Source of the DNA: Anastatus disparis
Taxonomy: Eukaryota > Arthropoda > Insecta > Hymenoptera > Eupelmidae
Assembly: GCA_017163975.1 (NCBI GenBank)
Contig: JAFFSR010000229.1
Coordinates: 10,124,001 to 10,188,000, forward strand
Direction of reading: 5' to 3'
Length of the DNA: 64,000 nt
Shown one piece after another: positions 1 through 14,100 of this stretch. Each line of letters begins with the position of its first letter. Position 1 is the stretch's first letter. The notes below the pieces were generated by a model. The model was not told the origin of the DNA. It did no database searches and saw only the letters and a program-made list of their open reading frames with translations. The position numbers and the translations under genes were made by a program.

Positions 1-2631
1 CAACTAAATCTTGATACACTATTGACTTTAGCACGCAACGCAACACGAAAATAAAGAGAGAAAAAAGCAGCTAAGTAGTAGTGTGCAAAGCTTGTTAAAA
101 AAGAAAAAAACGTAGCGTGGATTATCTTTTTGGTTTCACCGTGCGCGGCACTTCCTTTCTGTCGTTGCAGGAAATGACATACGGTAGAGGACTGCAAGAG
201 TATTAAAAAAAAAGCGAAAGAAAAAAAAAATTAAATAAGCGTGTGGGTGTACGTTTCGCAATAATCGTCTATATGTACGTGCAGTCACATACACACACGT
301 TAATTTTGCATGTGTAATGATTGTCGTTGCGTAGCTGTCACATCTTTTTTTTTTTCATTTTTACTTATATGCATACAATTGACTTACAATCATATGTAAT
401 GATGTGTGTAAATACATCGTCTTTTCAATTTAGAATGGTATACGCATATCGTACATTGATTTAATAACGTACGGAGTAAAAGTAAGCTTGCGACACTTTT
501 TTTTCATTTCGGTATGTATCATTGCGTCGTTTTAGAATAAAATCCAAATTAGTGGCTTTCAGACCAATTTACGTTGTAAGACACGTTGGCAATCATTATT
601 AGGATGATTTTGTATGTTTTCGTTTGCTCGTTGTAATGATTATCTAATGAGTTTTTCGAATATACACAAATGTATCTGCTATTGCGTGCATGCGATTAAA
701 ATTTATTCAGTATAGGAAATTTTAAAATTAATTTGATTGCCAGCTCGAAAAAAACAACAATAATTAATCCGTAATAATGGTAACTTTATGCCGATTATTA
801 CGCAATTACGTAATGTATGTTTTACGTTTTTAAATATAATTATTAGATGAAAAATTGATAATTTAAAGAAAGTATGTGATTTTTTTACTTTTCTTTTTTT
901 CTTGATTTTATGCATATTTAGAAAATGATACACGCGAAATTTAACTGTCGGCTAAAAAAAAGAAGAACTTTCATTCTTAAATTATATAAAATTTTCTTTC
1001 CCATCCTAAGGCCTACCGTACGTGAACAATTATTTGGAAAGCTTTTTTTTTCGTTAACAATTACTTATGTAAGGAATTAGAAAGAAAAGATTTTTATGAT
1101 AATTGGAAAATAAATAATCTGTATATTATTTAACTAATATTTTTGCGTTCGTGTATTAAGTGTTGTTTATTGTCTTTCAACAAAAACGCAATTTTGCGGG
1201 AAAATAATCGGATTTTAAGAATCGAAATTTCACAAAGAAGTTAAACTGTTTTAAATAAACTATAATTTTTATGCTTTTTTTTTTTATTTTTGCACTTAAA
1301 TTATTTATGAAAATAAAATTTATATTACTTTACAACATCCTAATTAAACTTAACGAGCATCTTACTCGGAATTTGTTCAACGAAATTTGTTGCTTCTTCT
1401 ATCCTCGAGTAACGAACTTTAAAGTAAACCTCAACATCTTCCATCTCGAAAGAAAGAAAGAAAGAATTGGAAAATAAAGAAATAAAAAGGAAAAAAAAAT
1501 CTTTGCACTCCAGAACAATGCACGTCTTGGGAATCCGCTCCTAGAGACTTTAACGCCTGGGATTGTACATAACATAACTGCTACCATAAATGTATGGCAA
1601 ACATCATTCCTCGCTCGACTGCACATATACAATAATTTATATTTATAATAACGCGATGCGCTTACGGTATACACGCGTCACTTTTCAAAAATTCGTGAAT
1701 ACATTTCCATACGACGGATAATTGTCGACAATTAAAAAAAAAAAAGAAAATATAAAAAGTATCTGTCGGCGCGCTTTCTACCCGCTTTAATTTAAACTAT
1801 CAAGAGGTGTTATGTATATGTGCAATTATGTTTTATTCAAAAGATTCTTGTGCCGTACACGTGTAAGGGATAAAAGATAATAAAGAAGGAAGGAAAAATA
1901 AAACATATTCATAAACACGATTCGTGCGGGTTGTAGCTTTGCGGATTACGTAACGGGGAGAGTATTCTTCATATTTTTTTTACACTTTCTAATAAGTCAC
2001 TGTATTGTTTGTTTGTTTATTTATTTTTTTCCTTCTAATGGATAATAATCGGCTTTTACCTCTCATACTGTATTTTTTCTCTTTCCTGCGGGTCAATTGT
2101 TAAGGATTTTAAAATTCTTCTTTTCTATTTCTTTTATTAGTTTTTCGTTAAAGGAAGTTATTAGTAGATAAATCTACGTGCAATTTTCTTAAGAATTAAT
2201 TATATGATTAGATAAAGGTTACAGTGGAAATAGTGTTAATAATTCATTAATAAGTACCGTTGTTCTTTATTTTTTCCCCCCTGGAAAAGAAAAAAAATGT
2301 AAAGTTTAATTTTAAATTAAATATTGTTAGGAAACTAGCTTTTACTGTTAGAACGTGTTATCTAAATTACTTTCGTTAATAAATAATATTGAAATGTCAG
2401 GCAGAATCTTCGGGATTTTTTTTTTCATCCCGTGCTTAAAATTACAAAATTATTTTACGGCATTATTACCAAGATGCTATCTTGACCTACATAAAATTAA
2501 TTTCAATTTTGCGCTTACTTATCCTACAAAGTTTGTAATATTTAATATTAAGTTGATAGTGAATAATAAAATTTTTTGTATTATGATATAAAAAGTATGT
2601 GTTAATTAATTTGTCTATATTTTATTTACAG
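1..2631. other. Non-coding sequence upstream of the first visible exon
   Basis: AT-rich sequence with many poly-A/T runs and no reading frame that resembles a protein. The exon starting at 2632 begins inside a codon after a good acceptor (TTTATTTACAG), so this stretch is most likely the end of an intron of the lectin/sushi gene. Its signal-peptide exon should lie before the window. I see no RNA gene or repeat family here. Confidence 0.6.
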
Positions 2632-2871
2632 AAACAAATGCTTGTGGTTATCCCGGAGCGCCAGCGCATAGTACTGTACGTTTCAGTGGTCCATCGATCG
2701 AAGATGTGCTCGACGAAGAAGATGGCCCATTGGGTAGTGGTCCAGGTTCGAATTTCGAGGCTAGTACCGTTGCTACTTACACTTGCGAGCGGGGATTCGA
2801 ATTACTCGGACCTGCTCGTAGGATATGCCAACAGGATGGCTCGTGGACACCCGAAGGTGTACCATTTTGTG
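2632..2871 (+). CDS. Exon: N-terminal sushi/CCP module
   Basis: The exon runs from acceptor TTTATTTACAG to donor G|GTGAGT, 240 bp, phase 1 at both ends (a symmetric, shufflable module). The translation has the four-cysteine CCP pattern: ACGYPGAP at the start, YTCERGFELLGP in the middle, then RRICQQDGSW and VPFC. It is one complete sushi domain with an acidic insert (DVLDEEDG) after the first strand. It is separated from the rest of the gene by a 26-kb intron, but the phase matches the next exon. Confidence 0.88.
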
Positions 2872-3742
2872 GTGAGTAAAAAGGAATATTTTTTATTTTA
2901 CTTTTCGTTTTGGTCTGTTTAGAATACGTTGATTGTGTTTTTAAATTGCTATAGTTAATATATTAAGTAAGGGTGATTGATGAATGAAAATAAAAAATGA
3001 TATTTGAATAGGATAATCAGTGAAAAGTGTTAACCTGTGCGAAATGTTATGGATATAAAAATTTTTATTTCAAACAAAAAATATTAATTATTAATTTACT
3101 TTGATTTATCAATATAAAAATGTTCGTGTAATTTCTTAATTATTTGAATTATCAAGTTATCAAATTTATCAAACACTGTGCTTGATTTCTTGATAAAACC
3201 TAATATATTATATTTATTCGATATAAACGGCAACTTTCTTTAAGGCTATCTTATTCTTTTTCATACGTAATTCCCATAAGAATAAATCGTATTGTATTAA
3301 AACAACACAGGATTAAACCCTTCCAAAAATAAATCCACAAAACCCTTAAAAAACAAGCACTTGACCAAAAGAATTCCCTTCTCATACCAACGATTCCTTC
3401 TGCAAATACTTTAATCCCGAACTCACGTATCTTATCCGTCCATTAACCAACAAAACGAAAGAAAAACACACATGCACACCAGTAAACGATAGGCTATTAT
3501 TACCGCAATACTCCTTCGTCCTTCCTATATACACATTGTGCAGATACGTATATACACGCTTGCACACCTACCCGTGCTACCATAAGAATAATTCTGCACA
3601 TTTTACAAACTCTTAAAAAGAGATTCTTACATTGGCACGGTACACGCGTATGCATGCAGAGTGTCGATGAAGCGCGCTCAAGAACAATAGACTTGATGGA
3701 ATTTCCTGTGTTTATATTCAAATAGCTACTTATAAAAAAGTT

Positions 3743-3794
<52 letters not shown>

Positions 3795-5137
3795 TTTATG
3801 TATATGTATATGTCGTACCGTTGAATTTGTTCCGAAGAGAGATGCTATTACAGGCATAAGACCTTGATTTGTCGTGAATTACAGACAAGGTGTGGACGAT
3901 TGTTAGTAAAAGGATATCCTATGCACCGGAATTTCGCTGTTATATTATTAAGAAAACATTTGAAAAACAATATTTTAAATGATGGATATTTCATGAGATT
4001 TTATCCTGTTAAAGGATTGATAAAGCTTCCGGTATTAATTTTTATTATATCATTATTATAAAAATTGAAAATCATTTTTAATTAAATTTAGAATATTGAC
4101 TATCAATTGAATTTTCAATCATAACTTTATAATTTAATCGAGCCTTGTAAAAAAAGCAATAATGATAATCTTCTACAATCAAATAAAAATCCACATAGAT
4201 ACAGTCTGTATCTATAAAATCATGTTTTGCAAAGGAACATACCTCACACGAAAGATATAAATCGATCCGCTATACAAACGCGTTGCTCCGAAGGAAATGA
4301 CCTGTAGAGTGGAAATGGTTTTGCGGTGTATATAAAGTCAATCTTTTTTTTTTTCTTTTTTCATTTTTTGCATTGGTTCTTTTATACACTTGTATAATGT
4401 GTAACGAATGGAAGAATGTACGGTTGGAATTCGAATGGGATACATATGCACCGAGACTTAACATTACTCTGAGTTAATGAGCTGGAGCTTTATCGGATTG
4501 ATATACTTTTAATGTCGATTTGGAATGAGGAGGGAATATTAAGGTTTTTTTTAACGATTTTTTATTTGATAATTTTCTATTATTTAATTAAATTAAAAGA
4601 TTTATTGTAGCATCTGACGATGATTAATTATAAATTGAATAATTTAACAATTCACACATTTCCACCCATTAAAAAGAATTATATGTTCATTTGGCTCTTA
4701 CTGAATAATAAAAAATCAAATTTTGGTTTATCGCTCTCTTACAGCGACAATTTTCATACTAACGAAAAATAATTACCTATAATTAAACTAATCAATCCTT
4801 CTTAACAATCAAACTTTCCCAAATTTATTCATTTAAACCAAAAGCCGCTAATTAATTAATCGAAAAAGAGCCACACCTCTTTTCCAAAGCCGCGACACCT
4901 TCCAAAACTTGAAAAAGAAAAAAATTCGTAAGAAAAGTATAATAATACTACGGGCAACAATTTTAAAGCAAAGATATACATATACACACACATACAAACG
5001 CAATTCACTAACAGGTTGTATATCAAGGCGCAAGGCGTTCTCTCTTTCATAACGGTACTTTATATCCGTGCTCGTATATATATGTATGTATGTGCTTACT
5101 TCCAAAGCAAGTATAATCGACTATATATACCTTTACC

Positions 5138-5191
<54 letters not shown>

Positions 5192-8100
5192 ATACAGTAA
5201 ATGTATATATGTATAGATAGCATCTTCGTGCTAGCCTATACACAGGCTTACAGAAGGCCTCTCCCTCGGTCAAGGACACTGGTGCGCCAACGAGGAAATC
5301 GGGTCAGCTGTTCGCTTATACTTTGTGTTGGTGTGTATGCGTGTGGATCTTTTTTTTTTTTAGGTATTGAAAAACTGGGCGTGGAGAGTATTAAGGAGAT
5401 CGGGAATTTTATTTTTGGAGAATGTTGGAGAATTTTGAAATAAATGGGATTAAAGAAATTTTTTAATTTTAAATGAAAAATTATTTTTTATGAATTTTGT
5501 TGAACTATATTTGTTCATATACATATATTAAAATATTGCCTATATTTAAGGATTATTTTAATGAATCATCTAGCGATAAAAAATCGTAATTACAAATATG
5601 GTCAAATATTATGAACGTTAGAAGAATGTTTAAAATTTGAACCATTAAAAAGAAATTAAGATTCTTGAGATGTATCGATAATGTTTGTACACGCTGTCAC
5701 TGTCCATTGATAAAGTGTGTTATACAAATTGTTAAAACAATATTATCAGACATGAGCCATACACTGATATATATCTTTACAACAAACATTCCTATAGCTT
5801 TGTAAGTAGGTTAAAATATCTCTTATTGGCTTCAAGAGAAAAAAAAGGTTAAAGATCTTTGGTCTAAGAAAAGATACTTTTAAAGATTTTCACTTCACTT
5901 GAAAAATTACTGGAAAAGTTACATGGGATAAGAAAAAAAAGATGATTTTATTTTATTTCTTTTTTTTCAAAGCTACTTTTTTACTGAAATATAGACGGCA
6001 ACTAATGTCACTTTGATGTTCTTAATTTTAAGACTGACTTTCTCGATAAATCAAGTTTTATATACACAAATAAATCAATTGGTTATAAATTTTTTGTCAA
6101 TTGTGATTTTTGAATAAAGGGATATCAACATAAATTGATAATTTATAGTGTGAAAAATTTAAAGTTAGAATATAGATTTGGTACAGTATCAAAGTACTTA
6201 ACGTACAAAATAATATTATTCTGGGTGCTATTTTAGTTTCATCACTATTACGCTGTTTGATTTATATTGATAATCATCATTAATTGTAAATAGTCATTTA
6301 TGTGAAATTTATATTTAAAAGATTAAAAATTAGAAATAAATATAACTGTTAGAAAGACTCTAAGAATCGACACCAATTATCGGTTTGGATATATACAAAA
6401 TCGCGTTCGCGCAGTACCGTTTTTGACACAATATTTTTCAAATAATAGATAAGTAAATAAAATTATATGTATATGGCCATTAATTATACAGTTCATTTTT
6501 TTTGCAATATCTTCACAATAACGTAGTTTTAAAATATTTCAACCGATTCATATTCCCATAACGGCTTAATTAAATGCTCAATAAATCTATAATAAAATGT
6601 TTAAAAAAAAAACGTTCCGTCCAATTTCCGTGCCAGTTTGCTAATAATACCGCAAGCCTAACCTACAAAAATAAAAATCAAAAGTGTACCACCCCCTTTT
6701 ATTAAGCTCGATAACGTTATTATAAAATTAAAATTAAAAGATACACTCGCTGACCGCTCGCTAATGTATTCAAAGCTAAAACAATCAACGCCAACAATTA
6801 ATTAAATATTCGCACGTGCGCGCGTCGGCTCATCCATTATACATAAAGTATCGCCTACCCAAAACCGTTTACATACCACAGAAAAGAATTAAAAAAAAGA
6901 GAGAGAGAGAGAGAAAAGGAAAACTTCGCTAACAACATCCATTCTTTTCCTTAATTTCTTGTGACCTGCTTTTAAGTGTATATACGTGTATAACGCAATT
7001 GCTCGAACGTATGGTATATGTACGAAGAACATAAAAAAAAAGAGGAACCTATTGGACGTATACGACAGGTGACACATACGCACAGTATTATATAGAAATT
7101 AAGTTTCTTTCTTTCTTTCAAATACTCACAGTATCCAAAAGGTGCGAAGGTGTAAGAATCTTTGTTTAGAGACTTTTGCAAAGTCATTCATTTTCGAAAG
7201 CTTCTCTTTTTCTTCTTTTCATTTTTTTCTTCTTCATATGTTAGCAAACGTGTATGTGTCATATAAGAATGACTAATTTTGTAATAGAACAAGATGTTAG
7301 ATGATGAGCAAATTTAATAAAGTGAATGTGTGCGTATGAAGAAAGTCTTTTTTTCGAAAATTGTTTGACCTAAATAGTATGGATTCAATAATCATATTTG
7401 AAAGGTATTGTTTAAAGTCTCGTCAACATGGACTATAGATATTATTGCACAAAAAGGGTGACAAAATTGTTCATGTTAATTTATTCATATAGCGAATGTG
7501 TAACATCATGACTTTTGAATTTATATTCAATTATTCGAATATTTTTGGCCAAATAACGTATAAGCACCGTTAGATCGAACCTTTTGATATTTAAATATAT
7601 TATATTATGTAAATATCTAACGACGATATATTCGCGATTTTAATAAACGTATAATAAGGTATGGATTTAATCGTATATTTCGAGGCAACGGTATATTTGA
7701 ATGGCAAGATATTCAAATGTTTAAAATAAAATATGCAATTATTTCGATCGCCGATAAAATTCTTTCTGTATTTTAATAATCTTCGAATCTGATTTTTCTA
7801 ATGGATACCGCAATTTGAGAGGAAAGAAAAAAAAGAAAAATATAGAGCGCATCGTAGATTGTCATAGCTATTATAAACGCCTTAGTTCGAGCTTCTTCTT
7901 CCAATCTTTTCTCAAACAATTGCAAAAAGTACTTTCTATATAGTAGCGAGGCTCACCACAATCGAAATAGATTTCTTTTTCTCACGCTATACTTAAAACG
8001 ATCGTCATCCACTTTTGACATGAACCATAATATTCGAACATACAAATGGAAAAAAAAAAAAAAAAGAACAACAAGAATAAGAGAAAAATTGAACAAAAAG

Positions 8101-11100
8101 ATCGAACTTTCTTTCTAATCACTCGACTTTCGCATGTACCACGTACACGCAATCTATAATTCACACAATCTTCCAAATACAAAAAAAAGGTACAAATGAG
8201 TAAAATAAAAAGTAACGAGATGACTTGTCACGTATACATCTAAATCAATCGGATATTGAAAAAAAGTGTAACAAAGTCGAAATGATTCAAGGAAAAATCT
8301 TATTATACAGACAACATTATACTCTTATAACGGATATATTATTCAGTTCTATAGGCACAAAAGTCACGTATATATATATAGGTATAATACATAAGAACCT
8401 TTATAGTTTCGGTTGCTCGAGTTCAGTTAAGATTTTTCCTTTAAGCCAACTCGTTTGTGGGAACCAAAAAGCGCGCACGTCGCGGTCTATTAATCGTCAA
8501 CCGCAAAAGTAATCTCCACTCTATATATAATGTCCTATAGCCTTTTTGCTTTGAGAATTATACCTTCCTTTTTTTTTAAACTGCCAATGTGCATGTAACT
8601 AAGGATTCTTAGTTATCGCGTTCGATATACATTGGTTCTATAGTTCGTTTTTCTTTTTTTTGTTAAATATGTATGAACGTTGGATGAAATTGTTTGGTTG
8701 GGTGTGGATTAGATTTAGAATGGTGTTAAGATACTTTAAGTTTTAGAATAAAATTTATGATTATTACGCAAGCATAATTTAAGAATATTTTTATTTATTT
8801 AATGCTATTATATATTAAGGGAATGTAAAATATCGATGTTAGTTTTTCAACTTTTTATTTATTAATCCAAAATTTTTAAAAATATCTCTACATTACAATC
8901 TTTCATTGTAACTAATAAAAAGCATAATTTAGACATGACTCGGAAAATTTAAAATAAAAATTGAAAATTCGGGAAACTGCAATGTCTATAACAATGTATG
9001 AATTATATATCCTATTGCATCATCTTAAAGAAAAAAGGTGTGGTAACAACCTGATAATATGCATACGTAAAACTAAAATATTAAAAATTAAGCATATTAT
9101 TTCTCAAGATAACTTGGATGGTCGAGAAAACGAAATAACATGCATTAAAAAAATTAGATTACAGTTTACATATTTTAATGACCTAATATTAAATATATAT
9201 TTTTTATATTATTTAACGTCGCTGTATTTATGCTATAGTTTCAATACTAATTAGTGACGGAGGTCTTCAGTGTGTTTATAAACAAAGCACATGTAACGTT
9301 CAGTGGTGCTCGTATAAATCGGCCGAGAGCGGGAATTGAACTCGGGCCCTCGGCTTACGAGTCCGTCGCTCTACCGACTGAGCCACTGACGACCTCTCTT
9401 TATTTTTCATCATTTGTGAATGAATAACTGAATAATAACTAAGGAAATAATAGCAAGCTATTAATAAGTGGACTAAAATGATCTTCTTACTACTATTCAA
9501 CCACAAAAAAAATAAATATAAATAAAATATAAACATGTGATGAAAAACTAAAAATCAAAAGTATAATTTTCATCTTTAATTTCCATGTATTATTGTGACA
9601 TATAAATTGGCATGTTATAACACATAACCGTGTCGAAGAAAATTCATTAACAAGAAAAATATTCAAAGAATTTCAAAAATTTTCTTCTTATTTCATGTTA
9701 ATAAAAATTCTCCAGCTCTTGTATACAATCTCACGTCCGTTCTGATTTGCTCGAACAACGATGGACATTGGCAAAAGCATAACTTCGATGTTAAAAAAGA
9801 GATAAGGACTTCTCTACTTTTTAACATCGTCGCTGCTTAATCATGCGTTACAATCTTTTCTTTTTTTCTCATTCTACATCCGTCCACTGTGTCATTTTCA
9901 CACTATATACATCGAAGAAATCGCATGCACATTATAACGATATACTTTATATAGTTCTCACGCTAAGTGCCTGCTGAGTCTATTAGTCATTGCAAACAAC
10001 TTTACCTTCCTTTAATTTTTATTCTTTTTATTTATTTACTTTTTTTTATTGTCATTGTCGTGTACGTTTTCCCTTTTGATCGATATATTTACAAAATGCG
10101 ATCGCTTATGTGGGAAATCGCGTAGGTGAAACTCTCTCTATACTCGGAATGGGAGATAAGAAATTCTTTATTTTTATGAAGATCGAAGCTATCTGATTTG
10201 ATATGATGGAAAGTGAGCATGACTTAATATTAGAGAGAAATTTAATCGCTTTGTAAAGTATTATCATTTATTTGTTTTTTTTTTTAATAATAATTTATAA
10301 GATCTAAGAAAATACACGTTAAACTTAAATATTTATAAATAACAGTTCACCTAATGTGAGCTTAACTGTTGTCGACAAAATTAACTTAACCGTACCATAC
10401 ATGTGTATTATATCACATTTAACGCTGATTTACCATTACCTTTCTTGGAAGTCCCAAGTATTTATGCTTCAATTTGACATTTTTTAAGCAATTTGTGTGC
10501 AGTGTTTTGTAAATGGAGCACGAGATGTTTCCGTAAAAAGAGGAAAAAATAAACTGTAAACCAAATTATTCCTTCTTCTTTTCTTTTTTTGCAAACGAAA
10601 AAATCTAGTTTCTGTCCTAGAACTTGTGGTTATAGATCGTAACTAATGTAAATAAAAAGTTTTTTTTTCTTAATTATGCTCACTTACAAATGTTTAAACG
10701 ATTAAAAAAAACATTTTTTTTACAGTAGAATTTTGCAGTTAAAAGCAAGATTAAAATTTTGTGTAGTGTTTATTTAACGAAGTATTTTTCTTTCATAATA
10801 ACAACCACATATTAAGCTCTGTTAAGTTCAATGCGTAAGCAAAAGATAAAGTTTAAAAATTTACGTAGTCTGACCGGTTCCTATACCTTATCTACTGACA
10901 CGACAATCCTTTAAGGTAACTTTACCAATTAATTTTGCATCCAACATTCCAATGATTATCGAAAAAATGAACCTTTTTTTCTCTCTTTTTCCTCTTCTTC
11001 TGAACCTTAACACGTCGTTACGCGAAACTTAACGTTTCAATCATATAGGAAAACCCGTTGAGCATAAATAAAACTGTATAATATAACGTATATGTCACGA

Positions 11101-14100
11101 TAAGAAGCAATTATGAACTAAACACGCATATAATACACACACAGGAAACCTTATCCTCGTTGCATTTGAAAATTCTTTTGAGATTTTTTTTTATATATAT
11201 CTCACATAGTATTTATATACACATATATACACCTTCATTTTTTTTCTCACGACAATTATAACTGCAGTAAAAACTCATGCTATATAGCAAACTGCAAATA
11301 TATTTTCTTACAAGCAGATTCTTTACATTCGGCGCTTGGATGTGTGTATATGCTGGCAAAAGTTTTCTCTTCATCTTTTGCTACGTTCATATCTGTATGT
11401 ATGTGTGTATATGTGTCTCTACTTCGTTTTATAAACGTGCGTTACATCTTTGAAATCTTTCTCACGCTCGTCTTTATATGAGTTGTGTGTTTATAAGTTT
11501 GCATCTGTGTAAGTACGTACATGGATGTTGTAGTTGTATATACTCATAGGATATCAGATAAAACGTTGTATATGGGATTACAGGAAAAGCGATCCTTCCT
11601 CTTGTTATTTTTATTCTTTTTTCTTTTTGCTCCAGCTCAGGCGTTAGTGCGCGAATTAATTTTTTTTCCTTTTCTTTTTTTTAATCGCCTTGCGACATCT
11701 TAGTTGTCTAACGCTTTTTTTCATTAGGCAAGAATAAGTAATAAATATACCGTTATTTAGTCAATATTAATTTAAATATGATTAAAATTTAATAGTAAAA
11801 ATTTTTTATTTGATAGAAACGTTTTTAAATATTTGAAAATAGACATATGTTTATTAACAAATATATTTTTAAGTTATTCAACAGTAAAAGTTTATTCAAT
11901 TCTCACAAAACTGATCTAATCTGTATTTCGCACAATCCTTTCAAAATTTTTCCTAAAACAAGAAAAAAATAAACAAGAAATTTTCATTTTCATTCAGAAA
12001 TCCCGATCCATAGAACAAAAAGACATAATTTCCAAACAAAAAAAAATCACTAACCAAATACAAAAGCACATTTCATAAACAAACAAAAAGGGAAAAAAAA
12101 TCTTGAAAAAAAAAAGAAAACATGCATAAACGTGATATACATCATAAAAAAAAGTTTAAATACGTTCACTGAAGAGAGAAAGAGAGAAAAGAAACAATAA
12201 CTATAAGACTTTTAAAACTCACTCTACACTTGAAAAAGCTGTATATACGCATATATAAACGAAAAAGACAATGATCAAAGGAGCATATAGTTACTTAGCG
12301 CGCTCCGTGCTCGCTCACCTCGCGCGCGCGCTCGCGCTTTGCTTGCAAGATCGTCCTGGTCTAGAAACCTCCTTTATTCTCTTTTTTAAAAACCTTCCTT
12401 CTGTGTCTTGTGTATATATATATATACACCGTACTATACGTATAATACTTTACTATAACGTTGAAAAGTGAAGAGAAAGAAAGAGAATATACAAAAGTTA
12501 TGTACTTTTCGGCGAGTCATCCAAACTCCTGCCCGCTTTTAAGTAGGTCATTTCGTATATATATATGTCTGTACAAAAGCAAGAGAGTGAGAGGGAATAT
12601 ATTTGAAAATCAAACAAAAGTGTTTAGAACGATGTTATCTTAAAAAGGGTTAAAAATATTTGATCATCACGAAAAATAGATTAAATCTTTGATGGATTTT
12701 AATGTTGCCGCTAATGGATTTTAGGGCCGTTGTTTCGGTTTTGTATTCTTTTTTTCTTTTTCTTCTGTAGTTACGGGCTACCTTATTTGATTCAGTTCTC
12801 GGGATGATTTTTTTTTTAAATGGCTACCGAATGATTCCTTTGTTGTGAGAACATAAGTATTGTTTTGGACGGGTTGATAATAATTAACTGTATTTAATAG
12901 ATGAATAAATTCACACGTAATATAAAGACATTTTGGGTAATTGTTTCGTATTACGGAGAATTCATCTTCTTTTTTTTCATTTTTATGAAATAATTTATGT
13001 CGTTTGTGTAATATAAATTATATAAGCGATTACTAAAAATAACTTTTGGATTCTCATGATTGTTTTAAAAAAGAAAGAAAATTTATGCTCTAACATTTTT
13101 AGAACTTCAAAAATGATATTTCAAACTTTTTTTTAGAACCGTTACGATCTACATATTTCCTTGCATTTTTGAAATTCCAATCTCTTGAAAAAAAATCATT
13201 TTCTTCCGTTAATTATAATCATAAAAAAATTTGCAAACTTCGATGATCGCTCCGACACCTCGATACATTATTTTCCTTAACTATGAGCAAGAAAAAGCCG
13301 AGGAACAGAAAAAAAATAAAAGAATGATAGAGAAAAAAAAGGGTCATCGTTATTGTCGTCAATCTGGGTTAACTTGGCGACATGCCTCGCCGATCAAAAA
13401 GATTCAAACCTCAACGGCTAATGTTCATAAGTTTTTACCTTTTCTTGCTTTAGTTCGTAGAACGCAGTTGTATTATGTACAATATACAACTCGCACATAT
13501 ACATGAGCACATATACATAAACACATACACTCACATAATATACGTTAAAGTTTAAAGAAGAAAAGAAGGAAACAGAGCGCGAGATGGAAATGTTGGCTTC
13601 GCAAACGATTATAGCAAAACGAGCAAGAATTACAGAAACGCTAACTTTACACGGATATAACGGGTTAGTTTAAAGAAGCGCAAAATGCAACTGTTTTCAT
13701 TGATTTCTTTAAATTATGATTTATTTCAAAATTATTAAATCAATCCCAATTTATTATTTCTCTAATTTTTTTTTTCAAAGTAGCGGTAGGTTATAGGCTC
13801 CAAATATTTCTTTTTTTTTTTTCTTTTTTTGAGAAAGAGAGAAACGAAGGAATAAATGTAAATCAGAAAAATAAGATTTTTCTATCTATTTTTAGGATAG
13901 GAATGTTTGTCCAGTTATATACTATTACTTAGTAGCCTGAATTATAATTATAACGGTAGAAAAAAAAAATAAGAAATGGCTACTTTATAATGCTCACGAA
14001 GATACATATGTTTAGCCTCGGTAAGTCGCGTGCTACTCGAGAGAGAAAATGACAATGTGATTTTCCGTTTATGTGTTTTATTAACCTTTATTCAAGTACT

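Noticed and set aside
1399..1674. Open frame of 91 codons, minus strand
   Set aside because: Composition follows poly-A/T tracts; no splice sites or homology apparent.
9300..9400. tRNA gene on the minus strand (A and B boxes, cloverleaf-like)
   Set aside because: The same sequence recurs at 25.4, 33.5, 41.9 and 60.9 kb fused to a common non-tRNA body; the acceptor stem does not pair. It is a SINE head.
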